A DNA stretch of 41,082 nucleotides from Guyanagaster necrorhizus (Eukaryota > Basidiomycota > Agaricomycetes > Agaricales > Physalacriaceae), in NCBI RefSeq assembly GCF_019112545.1, contig NW_025064948.1, forward strand, positions 5,147 through 46,228. Reading direction: 5' to 3'. Positions 19,824 through 33,100 of this stretch are shown piece by piece. The notes under the pieces are model-generated. The model worked only from the letters and a program-made list of their open reading frames with translations. It was not told where the DNA came from and made no database searches. A program made the translations under genes and the position numbers. Numbering within the stretch: position 1 is the stretch's first letter; the number at the start of each line of letters is the position of its first letter.

Positions 19824-21504
19824 TGACCCATATCGGCGATGACTAGAACGAGCAGGAGAAGATACGGATGAAGAAGCACTGCGGGAAGAGATTGAGAGAG
19901 CCAGGGGCAAAGAGTATCAGGAATTGTATGAACGGGGGAGGAATTACTTATGGCAGGACGCGCGCTAGCAAGCAACGGCCTTAGGACTTGAATATAGGTA
20001 CGCGGCAGGTACTGAAAAAGAAAAGATTCTACAGTATGCCGCGACGGAATACGTATGGAGGGAATATGGGCGACGGCACCCAGAAGACCCCCTCATGCCG
20101 ATACCCCCGTATCGGCCCGACAAACCAAAGATACCGGCACCAATGCCGCGCACCCCTCCCGTCCCACCAAAACGAGCCGTATACGTCGCCCCCTCTATTC
20201 GGAGCTGGGCCGATGACAATCCGTCAATCCGAAGTACGGCCTCACGGCTCATCCGCACGAGAAATCGACCGGCATGGCAAGCCGCTCAAACCCGAAACCC
20301 TTGGACCGGCAAAGGAAGTCGGCTCCTCGGCGGACAACCTCCCCCGGACCAAGCAGAGTCAAGTGGGAAAGACCCCATTCAGGACGACCCCGAGGCGGTC
20401 CGCCTCGGATTCACGGTACGGGACGGAGTAATCGTCCGGGTAACCGAACCGAAAGGAAGCCTGATCGCTGACGACAATTCCCTGCATTCCTTCCCCGGAC
20501 CACCCGTGGAATGGAAGCAACCACCATTCGACGGATGGCCCAACCCGATGGGGGCACTCCCGCACAACGCCAACGTTTTACAATGCCACCCTGATCTCCT
20601 CTGAAAACCTTGTCCCTTTAAAGGGGCCTCCGACGACATCGACCGATTCTTAGTAGACTGCGAGCAATACTTCGAGGTTTATGTCGGGTACATCGGCACC
20701 GATATGAACAAGGTCGCATTCGCTACATCGTACCTGGAAGACAAGGCTAAAACGTGGTGGATCTTGATTTCTCCTAACTTCTGATCCACCACGCGGGAGC
20801 ATTACCGATATCCCTCGTGGCCGGTCTTCAAGCAAATGTTGAATGACAAATTCATTGATCCCGCAGTACAAGAAGTACACAAGCAGAAGATCAAGGAGTA
20901 CAAAATGGGAGATAAAGCGGCAACAGACTACTTCGACGAGCTGGAACGGCTCGCCAAGCTTGCGGGGATACGAGACGATACATCAAACGATGGAAGGATG
21001 GTGGAAGCACTCAAACGAGGAGTTCCCTCCTCGTACCTCACGATGATCTCGGCCATGGGCGTCAAAATGTTGATGCCAGTCGGATATGACGAATGGAAGG
21101 GACGGATCGTCGAGATGTACAAGGAGCGACAAAGGCAGAAAGCGGAAGCCACGACGCTACAGGAATACACAAAGAAGCCAGCCCCGCCAACCCCGAACAA
21201 GTCGGGGCAAACTGCCGGAAAAACTTCGGGCTCCTCGTCGAACACCACTCCATCATACAGTGCACAGAAGACCGGGACCGGCACGACTTATACCGGGGCC
21301 AGAAAGCCAATGGACATCGACCGCATGAAGAAGGAAGGGAAGTGTTTCAATTGCGGACAGAAGGGGCACATGGCAAAAGATTGCCCGAAGAAGAAGAGGA
21401 CCCGGGAAGATATACGGGCGCAGATCGCCGAACTCCAGAAGGAGGAGGAAGATCTTGGGAAAGAAACCAAGATCGAGGAGGTAAAAGGCGAGGCCAGCCA
21501 ATGA
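19684..21504 (+). pseudogene. gag: Gag of element B, four in-frame stops
   Basis: Same domain order as A: acidic stretch, Pro-rich linker, capsid-like domain, CCHC knuckle (Cys codons 21343, 21352, His 21367, Cys 21382). Stops: TGA 19840 (CGA in A), TAG 19966 (TGG in A), TGA 20602 (CGA in A), TGA 20782 (CGG in A). All fit C-to-T or G-to-A change. There are no indels that shift the frame. The frame is open back to 18460 but is unconstrained before about 19684. It ends in the ATGA overlap with Pol. Confidence 0.82.
21501..21504 (+). other. ATGA stop-start overlap between Gag and Pol
   Basis: The Pol ATG (21501-21503) overlaps the Gag TGA (21502-21504). It is shared with old copy D. This suggests Pol is made by termination-reinitiation rather than by the -1 frameshift or single frame usual in gypsy elements. 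Confidence 0.7.
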
Positions 21505-24500
21505 GCGATTCCATTGGACTGGCCAAGAAATCAGATGGTGTGTCCACGACAGCCACTAGTCGGACTGATAATGTCTCTGTAGCTACATCTATGTCCACTA
21601 TGCATTCGAATATACCCAGCCTGCTTACAAAACACACCATTGAATCGCAAAAGAACACTCAAACACCTGCGGGTCGAACAGGGACAGAGAGTCCCACCAC
21701 GTGGTTAAAACCATTCGACACCGAATGGACGTGGAGGGCCATCAAGGAAGCCAAAGACGAAGCAGCGGCAAAAGCCATGCTCCGAAATTGGATACACCGG
21801 GCAAGAGCGGAAGAAGTAGTAGACGAGCTGGTCAGAGGAATCAAGGAGGCCGAACGCTATCGCACCCTGGAGTGGTTGGACAAACTCCGAGGGCCCAAGA
21901 AGTACATTCTACGGGCCAAGACCCCCGGGCGAGACCTGATCACGAAGGGACAGATCGAAGTCTTAACCTCCCGAGCCACTCATCAGGTAACCGCCCTGAT
22001 CGACAGCGGCTGCACAGGGAGCTCGATCAACCGAGCCTTCGTCGACAAGCATCAACTCCCCACGAGGGCAACGGCAGCCCCGATACCAGTATATAATGCC
22101 GACGGAACGAAGAATCAGGCCGGATCCATCACCGAGTTCGTCGAACTCAGGTTGACCATCGGAGATCACTCCGAACGGATCGACTTGGCAGTAACGGATC
22201 TAGGAACAAAGGAACTCTTCCTCGGTCATGATTGGCTGATTCGCCATAATCCGCTGATCAATTGGAAGACCAGTCGAATTACCTTCGCCCGGTGCAGATG
22301 TAGGAAGATACCATTCGAACTGCCAGATGAGGATCCCGAAGACCGGTGGGACGAAGAAATGGAAGACGGAGAAACTATACTGGCAGTGGATTTGGAGAAA
22401 GAAATCCACATCCGAGCCGTTCATCATGCGAATGACTTGGCCGCCAAGGCAAATCAAGGAAAAGAGGAGAAAACGTTCGAGGAAATGGTACCCGAGTGGG
22501 CCCAAGACTACAAGGACCTATTCGAGAAGGAGAGCTTCGACGAGCTACCCGCCCCGAAACCCTGGGATCACGCAATTGAGCTGATTCCTAATGCCAACGC
22601 CAATCTGGATTGCAAGACCTACCCACTCGGGCACCATGAGCAGCAGGAACTTGATAAGTTCCTGGACGAAAACCTATCAAGCGGGCGAATCCGACCTTCA
22701 AAATCCCCCATGGCATCCCCCTTCTTCTTTGTCAAAAAGAAAGACGGAAAACTCCGACCGGTCCAGGATTACCGAAAACTCAATGAGATGACGATCAAGA
22801 ATCGCTATCCATTGCCCCTGATCTCGGAGTTAATGGACAAGCTCCGGGGTGCCAGATATTACACAAAACTCGACGTACGATGGGGATACAATAACGTCCG
22901 AATCAAGGAAGGCGATGAGTGGAAAGCCGCATTCCGCACCAACCGAGGACTATTCGAACCAACAGTCATGTTCTTCGGCCTCACGAACTCCCCTGCCACC
23001 TTCCAGTGGATGATGAACGACATCTTCAAGGATCTCATCTCCACCGGGAAGGTGACAATTTACCTTGACGACATCTTAATCATGTCTAAGACGAAGGAGG
23101 AGCATCGCGACCTGGTACGAAAGGTACTAGCACTGATGAGGAAGCACAAGCTATTCCTCAAAGCAGAGAAATGCGAGTTCGAAGTGCTAGAAACCGAGTA
23201 CCTTGGAGTAATCATCAGTGAAGGAAGCATCCGAATGGACCCAGTAAAGGTTGCAGGAGTCATGGAATGGCCGGAACCCAACAAGAAGAAGGAATTACAA
23301 TCATTCCTCGGATTCACAAACTTCTACTGGCGATTCATTCATGACTATAGCAAGATCGTCTGGCCGATGACACAGTTAACAGGCAACACACCTTGGAGTT
23401 GGGGGCTTTCTCAACAGACCACCTTCAAGGATCTCAAACGGCGATTGGCAGAAGATGTCGTACTGGCCGTTCCGACCCAAGACGGAAGGTTCAGAGTAGA
23501 AGCTGACTCAAGCGAGGGGGCAATAGGGGCCATTCTCTCACAGGAGCAAGATGGGAAGTGGAGACCCGTAGCTTTCCTCTCCAAGGCTTTAACAGTCACA
23601 GAACGAAACTATGAAATCTACGACAAGGAGCTGCTCGCCATCATGCTCGTCCTAGAAGAATGGCAACACTACCTCATCGGAGCAGAGGAAACATTTGAGG
23701 TCTGGACGGACCATCAAAATCTGCGCTATTTCCGACAGCCACAGAAACTCAACCGATGCCAAGCCCGTTGGGTAACAGAGCTCAGTCAATATCAGTACAC
23801 CCTGCATCACAAGGCCGGAATGGCGAACAAAAAGGCCGACCTGCTGAGTCGACGAGCAGACCATGACCAAGGAGGGACTGACAACGAGGGGGTGACATTA
23901 CTAAAGCCGGAACACTTCCGAGCCATGATAATGCCAACGGAAGAAGAAATACACGAACGGATCAAGAGCACCACACGAGATACTCATAAATGGGACCAAC
24001 GTGTGGCCCCGTCCCTCAACCACGAACGAGGAATGATAAAGGAAGGGGGATTAATCCGCTACGACGGACGAATCTATATCCCCAGGGACCAACAACTACG
24101 TGGCGAAATCATCGCCACCTGTCATGATCATGCAACGGCAGGACACCCGGGCATCGCCAAAACCAAGGAGCTAGTACTATGGGAATACTGGTGGCCAAAG
24201 ATGGGGCACGACATAACAACATACGTAAAGGCCTGCGAAGCCTGTCAACGAGGAAAGTCCTCCATGCAAGCCCGCGCAGCGCCCCTACACCCCAACGAAG
24301 TACCCTCTGCCCCATGGACACACATTTCTGTCGATATGATCACCGGACTACCCGAATGCAACGGCTATGACGCCATCCTTGTCATAGTAGACCGATTCTC
24401 AAAAACGATCATCCCAGTCGCATGCTCCACGGAATTGAATTCCGAAGGATGGGCAAAGATTCTACGTGACGAAGTGTACGTGAAGCATGGAATGCCCCAA

Positions 24501-25391
24501 GTCATTATCTCGGACAGGGGACCTCAATTTGTCTCTAAATTCATCACCGACTTGTACCGACTCCTGAACATCAAACAAAACGCATCCACCGCCTATCACC
24601 CCCAAACAGATGGGCAGACAGAACGCGTCAACCAGGAGATCGAAAAGTACCTGCGTCTTTTCATTAACTATCGACAGGATGATTGGACTGAGTGGTTAGC
24701 ACTCGCAGGCTTTCAACACAATAACCGAGTACACTCCGCAACAGGGAAAACCCCATTCTTCATAAACCATGGCCGACACCCATATGTCACCCAGACAAGT
24801 CGCTTCTGAACGACTACACCCGCCTCATCTGACTTCGCGACCGAGATGGAAAAAATTCACAACGAAACTAGAACGGCTTTGGAAAAGGCCGCTATGACAA
24901 TGAAGAAAACCTACGACAAACACCGACGCCCAAGCCGTATCTATCAACCAAATGATAAAGTATGGCTGGACACGACGAACCTTCATTTGCCACGTCCAAA
25001 AAAGAAACTGGACGATAAGCGGACCGGCCCCTTCACAGTCGTAAAAGCCGTCGGGCCAAGCGCATACAAACTCCGCCTACCACAGACGTGGAAAATCCAC
25101 GACGTTTTCAACGAAAATTTACTAAATCCCTATATCGCACCAGCCTTCCCCAATCAGGAACGGCCACCTCCACCACCCCTGGACCTGATCAACGACGAGG
25201 AACATTTCGAGATTGATCAAGTCCTCAAACATAAACTGCGGCGAACCAAAGCCAAAGGGGGAGGCATGACAACGACCGTCGATTACCTCGTCAGTTGGAA
25301 GGGGTATGGCCCAGAATCTAACCAATGGGTTAACGAAAAATATATGAACACAGACAAAGCAATATATGATTATGAACTCTCCCTTAATTAA
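21501..25391 (+). pseudogene. pol: Pol of element B: protease, RT, RNase H, integrase, chromodomain; one TGA
   Basis: About 1296 codons. Protease D-S-G at codon 168 (22002). RT YLDD at 23061-23072. RNase H keeps its first Asp (23505), unlike A. Integrase: HHCC finger (His codons 24129 and 24144) and D,D35E at 24333, 24513 and 24621. The GPF-type module is at about 24960-25130 and the chromodomain at about 25205-25375 (LVSWKGYGPESNQW). The only stop is TGA 24807, between the integrase core and the GPF-type module, probably a former Arg codon. The start ATG is chosen because it forms the ATGA overlap; the same frame is open upstream inside Gag, but that part is a shadow. Confidence 0.93.
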
Positions 25392-25392
25392 G

Positions 25393-25424
25393 CCATCGGG
25401 ACGATGGTCTTAACGAGGGGGTAA
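25393..25424 (+). other. 3' hairpin and polypurine tract of element B
   Basis: CCATCG and CGATGG arms (25393-25407) around GGA, then a purine tract (about 25415-25424) directly before the LTR. Confidence 0.75.
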
Positions 25425-25858
25425 TGTTATGATTTTCTACTTTTTCTTTCTTCTTAACCCCTATTTTGTGCTTAGTCACGACACTGGACCGTGGGAATCT
25501 TGGTCAGCACAAGCCAGATCCACCATTGTCTTCAACAAGGAGACGGCGCTCGACGACGTACAACGAACCTTTTATGTATGGTAACGATGCCCTAGTACAA
25601 TGGGCACAAAGGACACAGCAACGCACAATAAGTAGTCGTATATTTAGACATTACTCAGTAGTATTTAAGTAGGACAGCTCTCGCTGGTAATCCCCAGCTT
25701 CGAGCTAAAGTTTATACATACCATTCTACCTCAAGTCTATATCTGACCTTGGGTCACACAGTCCGGATATACATCTAGTGAACTCAGGTGATTCCTCGAA
25801 GTGTGAAGGAACACCTGCTTATCACGTGTATTCGTTCACGTGACGCTTGGGCCTAACA
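25425..25858 (+). repeat. 3' LTR of element B, 434 bp
   Basis: TGTTATG...CCTAACA, the same length as the 5' LTR with 12 transition differences and no gap. CTTAG follows at 25859-25863. Confidence 0.95.
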
Positions 25859-25863
25859 CTTAG
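25859..25863. repeat. Target site duplication of element B, right copy (CTTAG)
   Basis: Identical to 17763-17767 and directly after the 3' LTR. Joining the flanks with one copy restores the protease region of D. Confidence 0.93.
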
Positions 25864-28800
25864 ACTCATGATCAATAATCATTCTAAAAGAATCAACTTG
25901 ATCATAACTGATCTAGGAATCAAGGAAATCTTCCTTGGTTATGACTGGCTAATTCACCATAACCTGCTCATTAATTGGAAAACCAGTCAGATCACATTTG
26001 CCAAGTGTTGCTGCTGAAAAATCCCATTCAAGCTGTCCAATGAAGATCCCAAAGATTGGTGAGATGATTCTCACCATAGACCTGCAGAAGGCCATTCATA
26101 TTCATGCAATGCATTATGCCAACAATCTGGCTACAAAGGCCAATGTGGAGAAGGAGAGCAAGACATTCAAAGAGATGGTACTCAAATGAATATGCAACTA
26201 TTGGGACCTGTTTGACAAAGAAAGCTTTGATGAACTATCTGACCCAAAACTATGGGACCATGCTATTGAGCTGGTCCCAAATGCTAATGCTAATTTGAAT
26301 TGCAAAATATATCAACTTAGCAATAACAAGCAATAAGAGCTCAATCAGTTTCTGGAGGAGAACCTCTCCAGTGGATAAATCTGGCCATCAAAGTCTCTGA
26401 TGGCCTCTCTCTTCTTTGTCAAAAAGAAGAATGGCAAACTTCAACTGGTACAGAATTATCAGAAGCTCAACAAGATGACAATCAGAAATCATTATCTGCT
26501 TCCACTAATCTCTAAACTAATGAACAAACTCTGCAGCATCTGGTACTATACTAAGTTGGACATCTGCTGGAGTTACAACAACATGTGCATCAAAGAAGGC
26601 AATGAATGGAAGGCCACCTTCTACACTAACCAAGAATTGTTCAAACTGACAGTCATATTCTTTGGCCTCACTAATTCCTCAGCCACTTTTCAGTGGATGA
26701 TGAATGATATTTTCAAGGACCTCATTGCCACTGGGAAGGTCACCATTTATCTCAACAACATTCTCATTATGTCAAAAACCAAAGAAGAACATCATTGGCT
26801 AGTCTGACAAGTACTAGCCCTCATGAGGAAACACTGCCTATTCCTCAAGGCTGAGAAGTGCAAGTTTGAAGTACTTGAAACTGAGTACCTTAGAGTCATT
26901 ATCAGTGAGGGAAGCATCAGGATGGACCCTGTTAAGGTGGCAGAGATAATGAAATGGCTGGAACCCACTAAGAAAAAGGAATTACAATCCTTTTTGGACT
27001 TCATCAACTTCTATCAGCAATTTATCCAAGACTACAGCAAGGTAGTCTGACTGATGACCCAACTAACCAGCAATGCACCATAGACCTGGGGTCCATCCCA
27101 ACAATCAGCATTTAATGATCTCAAATGATGATTAGCAGAGGATGTAATCTTGGCCATCCTGACACAAGATAGAAAGTTCTGCATCAAAGCTGACTCCAGT
27201 GAAGACACCATCAGTGCTATTCTTTTTCAAGAACAGGAAGATCAATGGTGCCCAGTTGCATTCTTATCTAAAGCACTAATCACTATAGAATATAACTATG
27301 AAATATATGATAAAGAGCTTCTTGCCATAATGCTCACTCTAGCCAAATAGTGGCATTATCTAATCAGATCAGTTCAGATCTTTGAGATTTAGACTGATCA
27401 CTAAAACCTCTAATACTTCTGAATACTGCAAAAGTTAAACCATTGACAAGCCTGATGGGTCACAGAACTATCAAAGTATAATTATATGCTACACCATAAA
27501 GCTGATGCAGCAAACAAGAAGGCAGACCTGCTCAGTAGAAGGGCAGACCATGACCAGGGTGGAAAAGACAATGAAGGAGTAATCCTACTGAAACCCAAAC
27601 ACTTCCAGACAATGATCATGCTGACAGAAGAAGAGACTTATGAGCATATCAAGAGCATGATATAAGATACCCATAAATAGAATCAGTGAATGGCCTTATC
27701 ACTAAATCATAAATGAGAATTGATGAAGGAGAATAGAATAATCTGCTATAATGGATGGATCTACACTCCTAGAGATCAAACTCTCTATAGTGAGATAATC
27801 ACCATGTGTCATAACCATATGACTGCTGGACACTCAGGCATTGCCAAGACCAAAGAACTTGTCTTACAGAAATATTGGTGGTCCAAGATGGGCACTGACA
27901 TCATCTAATATGTCAAGACATATAAAGTTTGCTAATGAGGCAAATCTTTAACACAGCCATAAGCAGCACCACTCTATCCAAATGAGGTCCTATTATCACT
28001 ATGGACTCACCTCTTGGTGGATATGATCATCAGACTGCTAGACTGCAATAGCTATAACACTATCCTCATCATAGTCAATTAATTTTTGAAAGTGATCATA
28101 CTGATTGCTTGCTTGACAGAATTAACATCAGAAGAGTGAGTGAAAATCCTCTGAGATAAGGTCTACATCAAATACAGGATGCCTTAAGTAGTCATCTCAG
28201 ACAGAGAATCACAATTCATCTCCAAATTCTTGGATGATTTGTATCACCTACTCAACCTCAGACAGAATGCATCCACTGCTTATCATCCACAGACAGATGG
28301 TCAAACAGAATGAGCAAACCAAGAGATGGAGAAATACCTCCATCTCTTCATCAATTATCAACAAGATGATTGGGTAGAATAGCTGGCACTTGCCACCTTC
28401 TAATACAACAACAGAATTCACTCAGCCACTGGCAAAACTCTGTTCTTTGTCAACCACAGATGACATTCCAATGTTGCCCAGACTGAACAACACTACACTA
28501 CAACACCTGTCTCGAGTGACTTTGTAGCAACAATAGCAAAAATTCACTCAGAAACACAAGCAGCCCTCATCAAGACCATGAAAACAATGAAGAGGCAATA
28601 TGACAAACATCAGAGACCTGCATATGAATATTCAGTCAATGATAAGATATAGCTGAATATGACAAAACTTCACCTCCTACACCCAAAGCATAAACTTGCT
28701 AATAAATAAACTGGATCTTTCCCCATCCTCACAAAAGTTGGTGACTCTGCCTATAAATTATGACTCCCTCTCAGCTGGAAGATATATGATATCTTTAATG

Positions 28801-29078
28801 AGATATTATTGACACAATACATCACACTAGCATTTCCAAATCAAGAATGACTGCCTCTGCCTCTATCAGAGCTAATCAGCAATAAGGAACACTATGAAGT
28901 CAATAGAGTCCTATATCATAAACTACAAAAAGTGAAAGCTCATGATGAAGGAATACAAATAACAGTTGATTATTTGGTCAGTTAGAAGGGCTATAGCCTC
29001 AAATCTAACCAATGGATAAATGAACAGCATATGAATGCCAATGATACTATCCATGACTACAAATTATTGCTGGAATAA
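25859..29078 (+). pseudogene. D Pol remnant, part 2 (end of protease to chromodomain)
   Basis: Resumes the frame broken at 17767. RT active site reads YLNN (about 26749-26760). RNase H around 27180-27350, HHCC region around 27805-27935, D,D,E core about 28020-28320, a GPF-type module around 28640-28820, and a chromodomain-like end up to TAA 29076-29078. Many stops at former CGA, CAG and TGG codons, with CpG almost absent. Confidence 0.87.
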
Positions 29079-29200
29079 CCAACTTAATAGTCAATATCTT
29101 TATGAATCTTATGAGAAGAAGAGCAGATCATCTGCTCTTATAACCCTATGACTTACCTCTAAATTGAACCATTGGGATGATGATCTTAATAAGAGGGTAA
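29079..29200 (+). other. D 3' untranslated region with hairpins and polypurine tract
   Basis: Perfect 9-bp arms AAGAGCAGA and TCTGCTCTT around TCA (29119-29139), shared with C0 but absent from A/B. A decayed CCATCG hairpin (about 29168-29185) and a purine tract precede the LTR. Confidence 0.65.
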
Positions 29201-29670
29201 TATTATGATTTTCTCATATTTTACCTTTTATTTCGAGAAATTAACCCCTATCTTTGCTTAGTCATAGTGCCTAACCAGCACTTAAAACTGTGGGACTGGA
29301 GCTTAGTCATTACAACATGCCTAGTCAGTCATTATTCTTCAACATGACAGTAACTGCTTAACAACAGATAATACCCTTTTATAGGTAGCTTAATGACACT
29401 GGACAAAATGCTCTATAATGCCAGGACACACAATTAGGTAGTTATATCTTTAGACAGATGACAACTGGTATATAAGTAGTATAGCTCTCACTGTAGTATC
29501 TCCAGCTTTGAGCTAAAGTTTATTTCTTCACCATCTTATCTCAAGCCAATCTAAAGGCCTTGAGATACAGAGCCATATAATACATTAAGTGAACTCTGAC
29601 ATCATTGTCTGAAGTGTGAGACAGTGTCAGTTTATCATATATTTAGATCATGTGTTATTTGGGCTTAACA
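29201..29670 (+). repeat. 3' LTR of element D, 470 bp
   Basis: Starts TATTATGA and ends GCTTAACA. TATATAAG at 29469 and AGCTTTGAGCTAA at 29504-29516 repeat the 35-bp promoter-to-self-primer spacing. It is the same subfamily as the LTR at 8188-8657. Confidence 0.9.
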
Positions 29671-30120
29671 CTGCTATGCTTTTTACTGTGGCCTTTACAC
29701 TTGCATCAAAGACAACATGGCCTACTATAGGAAGCCAAACAACTTCTGTGATATACACTTCCTTGCCCAAAAACTTGATGCTCACTACTGGATCTGAAAG
29801 ATCAAAATTGCCTATGAAAACTGGGACAATAAGGCCTCCAACCCCAAATCTAAGAGATCTAACTCTTTCTCCTCAGACTCCAGCTCCACACTAAAATCTA
29901 CCACCTCTAAGCTCTATACCAACAAGCTAGACAAAGATGGCTATCTTACTCAGGAAGAAAAAGACCACCAGCATCAGAACAACCTTTGTATATTCTATGG
30001 AGCCAAACATAAGACTGAGGATTGCAACAAGTAGAAGGCAGCAGCTTTTGCCAAGAGTCATACAGCTGAAGTAGACATCACTTCTGAGAAATCAGCTCCA
30101 ACTGAGTCAGAAAACTAGAA
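29671..30120 (+). pseudogene. E Gag remnant (C-terminal half)
   Basis: From about 29684 the frame reads YCGL, IKD, KPNNF, AQKLDAHYW, a pattern typical of fungal gypsy capsid C-terminal regions. A zinc-knuckle relic (about 29985-30030) keeps the outer Cys and His residues but has Tyr for the second Cys. Stops at about 29787 and 30030. Confidence 0.7.
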
Positions 30121-33100
30121 AGCAACCCCATTCTCTCCATCTGAGTTCAGGATTGCATTGACTCTATTCACATATCAGAGGTCATCACCCTCAATGCAAC
30201 ATCTGTTTCCAACCAATCCTTCTATCTTTCACTTTCAGCAGAATTACTGACTAGTATAGAGCCTGATAGATTCCCAGCTTCTACTATTTTGTGTTTTCTT
30301 GCCCTTATTAATTCTAGTTCTAGCCACTGCTTTGTTGACACTAAGTACATAGCTGCCAATAATATTCCTGTTAAAACCATCTCTAATGTGCAACTCTGAT
30401 TATTCAATGGTTCTATTGGAAGCTACATATCTCAAACTGCAATTATTTCTATATGTTTCCTTTCTGGAGACATCTTCCTCATCAACTTCTATATCACTCA
30501 TCTGAATTCATCTTGTAATCTTGTCCTAGAATACAACTGGCTCTCCCACTACAATTCACTAATTGACTAGACTGAGAACAGTATTACTTTCTTTTCAAGC
30601 AACCAAAATCACACTCCAACTAATTCTGCAGCCTCCACCACATCTCTGATACTTTTATGCCCACAGGACAACAGTCTGCTCCTCTCTGAGCCTTTCAGCT
30701 CAATTCTGAGACTTCTGTGCTTATCAAACTCCATCAGTCTAACCTCTGAGACTTCACTCTATTTCAATTTCCCTCCAGGTATCTCACAGGCTCCATTCTC
30801 ATATGAATCCATCTATTTCTATCCTCTCTCAGAGTCTTTTACTATGAAAGTACATCAAAAGATCTCTATCATATCTGCTGCTGCATTTATCTAAGCTAAT
30901 GCAGAAGAAGGTGCTCAGCAGTTCACACTGCAGCCTTCCTTGTCTAATATTGGAGCCAAAGCCACTTTTGCAGAACCAGCAGATCTTTCATCAGTGCTAG
31001 TAGAGTACCATGATTTTGCAGACATCTTCAGTGATACCCTCTCTGAAAAGCTACCTAAACACAGACTGTATGATCTCAAAATCAATCTTGAGGAAGAAAC
31101 ATCTCCACTGCTTAGACTCATTTATTCCCTCTCAGAATCCAAACTCAAGACTCTATGAGAGTTTATTGACAATAATCTGCACAATGGGTTCATTACTCTA
31201 TTCTGCTCTCCACATGGGGCTCCAGTCCTATTTGTCAAAAAGAAGACTAGTGAACTCTGACTTTGCATCAACTACTATGGCCTAAACAAAATCTCCAAGA
31301 AGGATTGCTACTCTCTTCTCCTTATTTCTGATCTCCTTGACATGCCTACCATCTCATTTGCATAGCAAAGGATGATGAATAGAAAACAGCCTTCTGGATC
31401 TGCTATGGCTCCTTTGAATGGCATGTCATGCTTTTTAGCCTCACAAATGCTCCAGCAGCATTTTAATGTTTTGTGAATGATATATTCTGTGACATACTTG
31501 ACATATTGATAGCAGTCTATCTTGACAACATCCTCATATATTCTGATAATCTAGAAGATCACTAGAAACATGTTCATGAGGTCCTATGCAGGCTTAAAGC
31601 TAATGGACTATACTGCAAAGGCTCCAAATGTGAATTCAACCAGGATTCTATAGAATACTTAGGCTACATCCTATCACCAGAAGGACTCTGCATGTCTGAA
31701 GAAAAAGTCAAAGACATCTAATCTTTTCTTGGCTTTGCCAACTTCTACTGTTTCTTCACACATGAATATAGCAATATCATCATTCCCTTTATATGACTCA
31801 TCTGCAAAGGAATTCTATGAAAATTTGATGACAAGTGCTTGGCTACCTTCAATGAGTTGAAACAAGCTTTTACATATGCTTTTATCCTTATCCACTGAGT
31901 CCCTGATCAAAAGATAGTGGTAGAGACTGACACCTCTGATTATACTATTACAGCTATACTCTCCATTTATCTTGAAGATGGCAAAATTTATCCCATCACT
32001 TTCCACTCCCAGAGCCTTGACAATGCTAAACTCAACTATGACACCTATGACAAAGAGCTTCTGGCCATTTTTGAAGCTTTTAAATATTGATGCCACTACC
32101 TCAAAGGCTCTGCAGACTCTATTGATATTATAACAGACTACAAGAACCTTGAATACTTTGCCACCACCAAAATTCTGACCTGCCAACAGGTCTGCTGGTC
32201 TGAATATCTATTCCAGTTCTACTTAGTAATTTAGTTCCACCTGGGGAAACTTAGTGGAAAACTGGATGCACTCACTAGATGATAGGACATCTACCTTAAA
32301 GAGGAGGATAGTTAATATGCTCAAGTCAACTCCCACAATTTCTGATCTGTGTTCACCAAAGAACAACTCTCTATGTCACTCTATGCAACCTACCTCAAAG
32401 GCCCTATCCTATGGGCTAGTGCCATCATGAATATCAACAAACTTCATACCAATATCAAACAAGCACAATTCTCTGACTCTACATTCTTCAACAGTCTCTG
32501 TCAGGCTAAGACTACTTCTGAATCCTCTCCCTCTCAGTGGTCTATTGACAAATCCAATATCCTTCACTTTGAAGACTGTATCTATGTCTTAGACTCTAAT
32601 GATCTCTGTCTCTATATACTACAGAATAATCATGACTACATCTTGGCAGGCCACTTTGGTCAAAACCAGACATTAAAGCTAGTCCAGTAGAACTACACCT
32701 GGCTAAAGATGTGTGAATATGTTTGATACTATATTAAGTCCTGCACAGTTTGTAAATGCCATAAGACACCTAGATACTGCCTCTATGGGTTACTCAAACC
32801 TCTACCAGTTCCCAAACAGCCATGAAATTCTATTTTCATAGATTTCATTGAACAACTATCAGACTCTAATAGATTTATCATCATTCTAGTAGTTATTGAC
32901 TGAGCTAGCAAGCAAGCTATTTTCATCTCCACTCATGACACTATCAACTCCACAGCGCTCACCCAACTTTTCTTTATCCATATCTTCTCCAAATACAAGA
33001 TACCCAGTCATATCACCTCTGATCATGGCTCTGAATTCATTTTCTAGTTTACTCATGCCCTAGCCATCACTCCTGACATAGAACTCCATCTTATTTCTGA

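Larger units (their letters stand above)
17768..25858 (+). mobile_element. Element B: complete Tf1/sushi-type chromodomain retrotransposon, 8091 bp
   Basis: 5' LTR (434 bp), self-priming site, ORF1, Gag, Pol, hairpin and polypurine tract, 3' LTR (434 bp), CTTAG duplication on both sides. Same family as A but a different U3. The coding part has one stop in ORF1, four in Gag and one in Pol and no frameshift seen. The two LTRs differ at 12 positions, all transitions, 8 at CpG. It is inserted in the protease of old element D. Confidence 0.95.
16222..29670 (+). mobile_element. D: old degenerate sushi-type element, split by element B
   Basis: Left part 16222-17767 (Gag and protease), right part 25859-29670 (rest of Pol, 3' UTR, LTR). 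The two halves join in frame across the CTTAG duplication of B. The 5' half of Gag, ORF1 and 5' LTR are missing at 16222. Almost no CpG and many stops. After its 3' LTR the sequence enters element E, so D was inserted in E (expected duplication CTGCT at 29671). Confidence 0.88.

Noticed and set aside
21093..21500. Upstream extension of the B Pol frame inside Gag
   Set aside because: In A the same frame is closed by TGA at 3199, and the product there is low-complexity. The ATGA start at 21501 is conserved in D.
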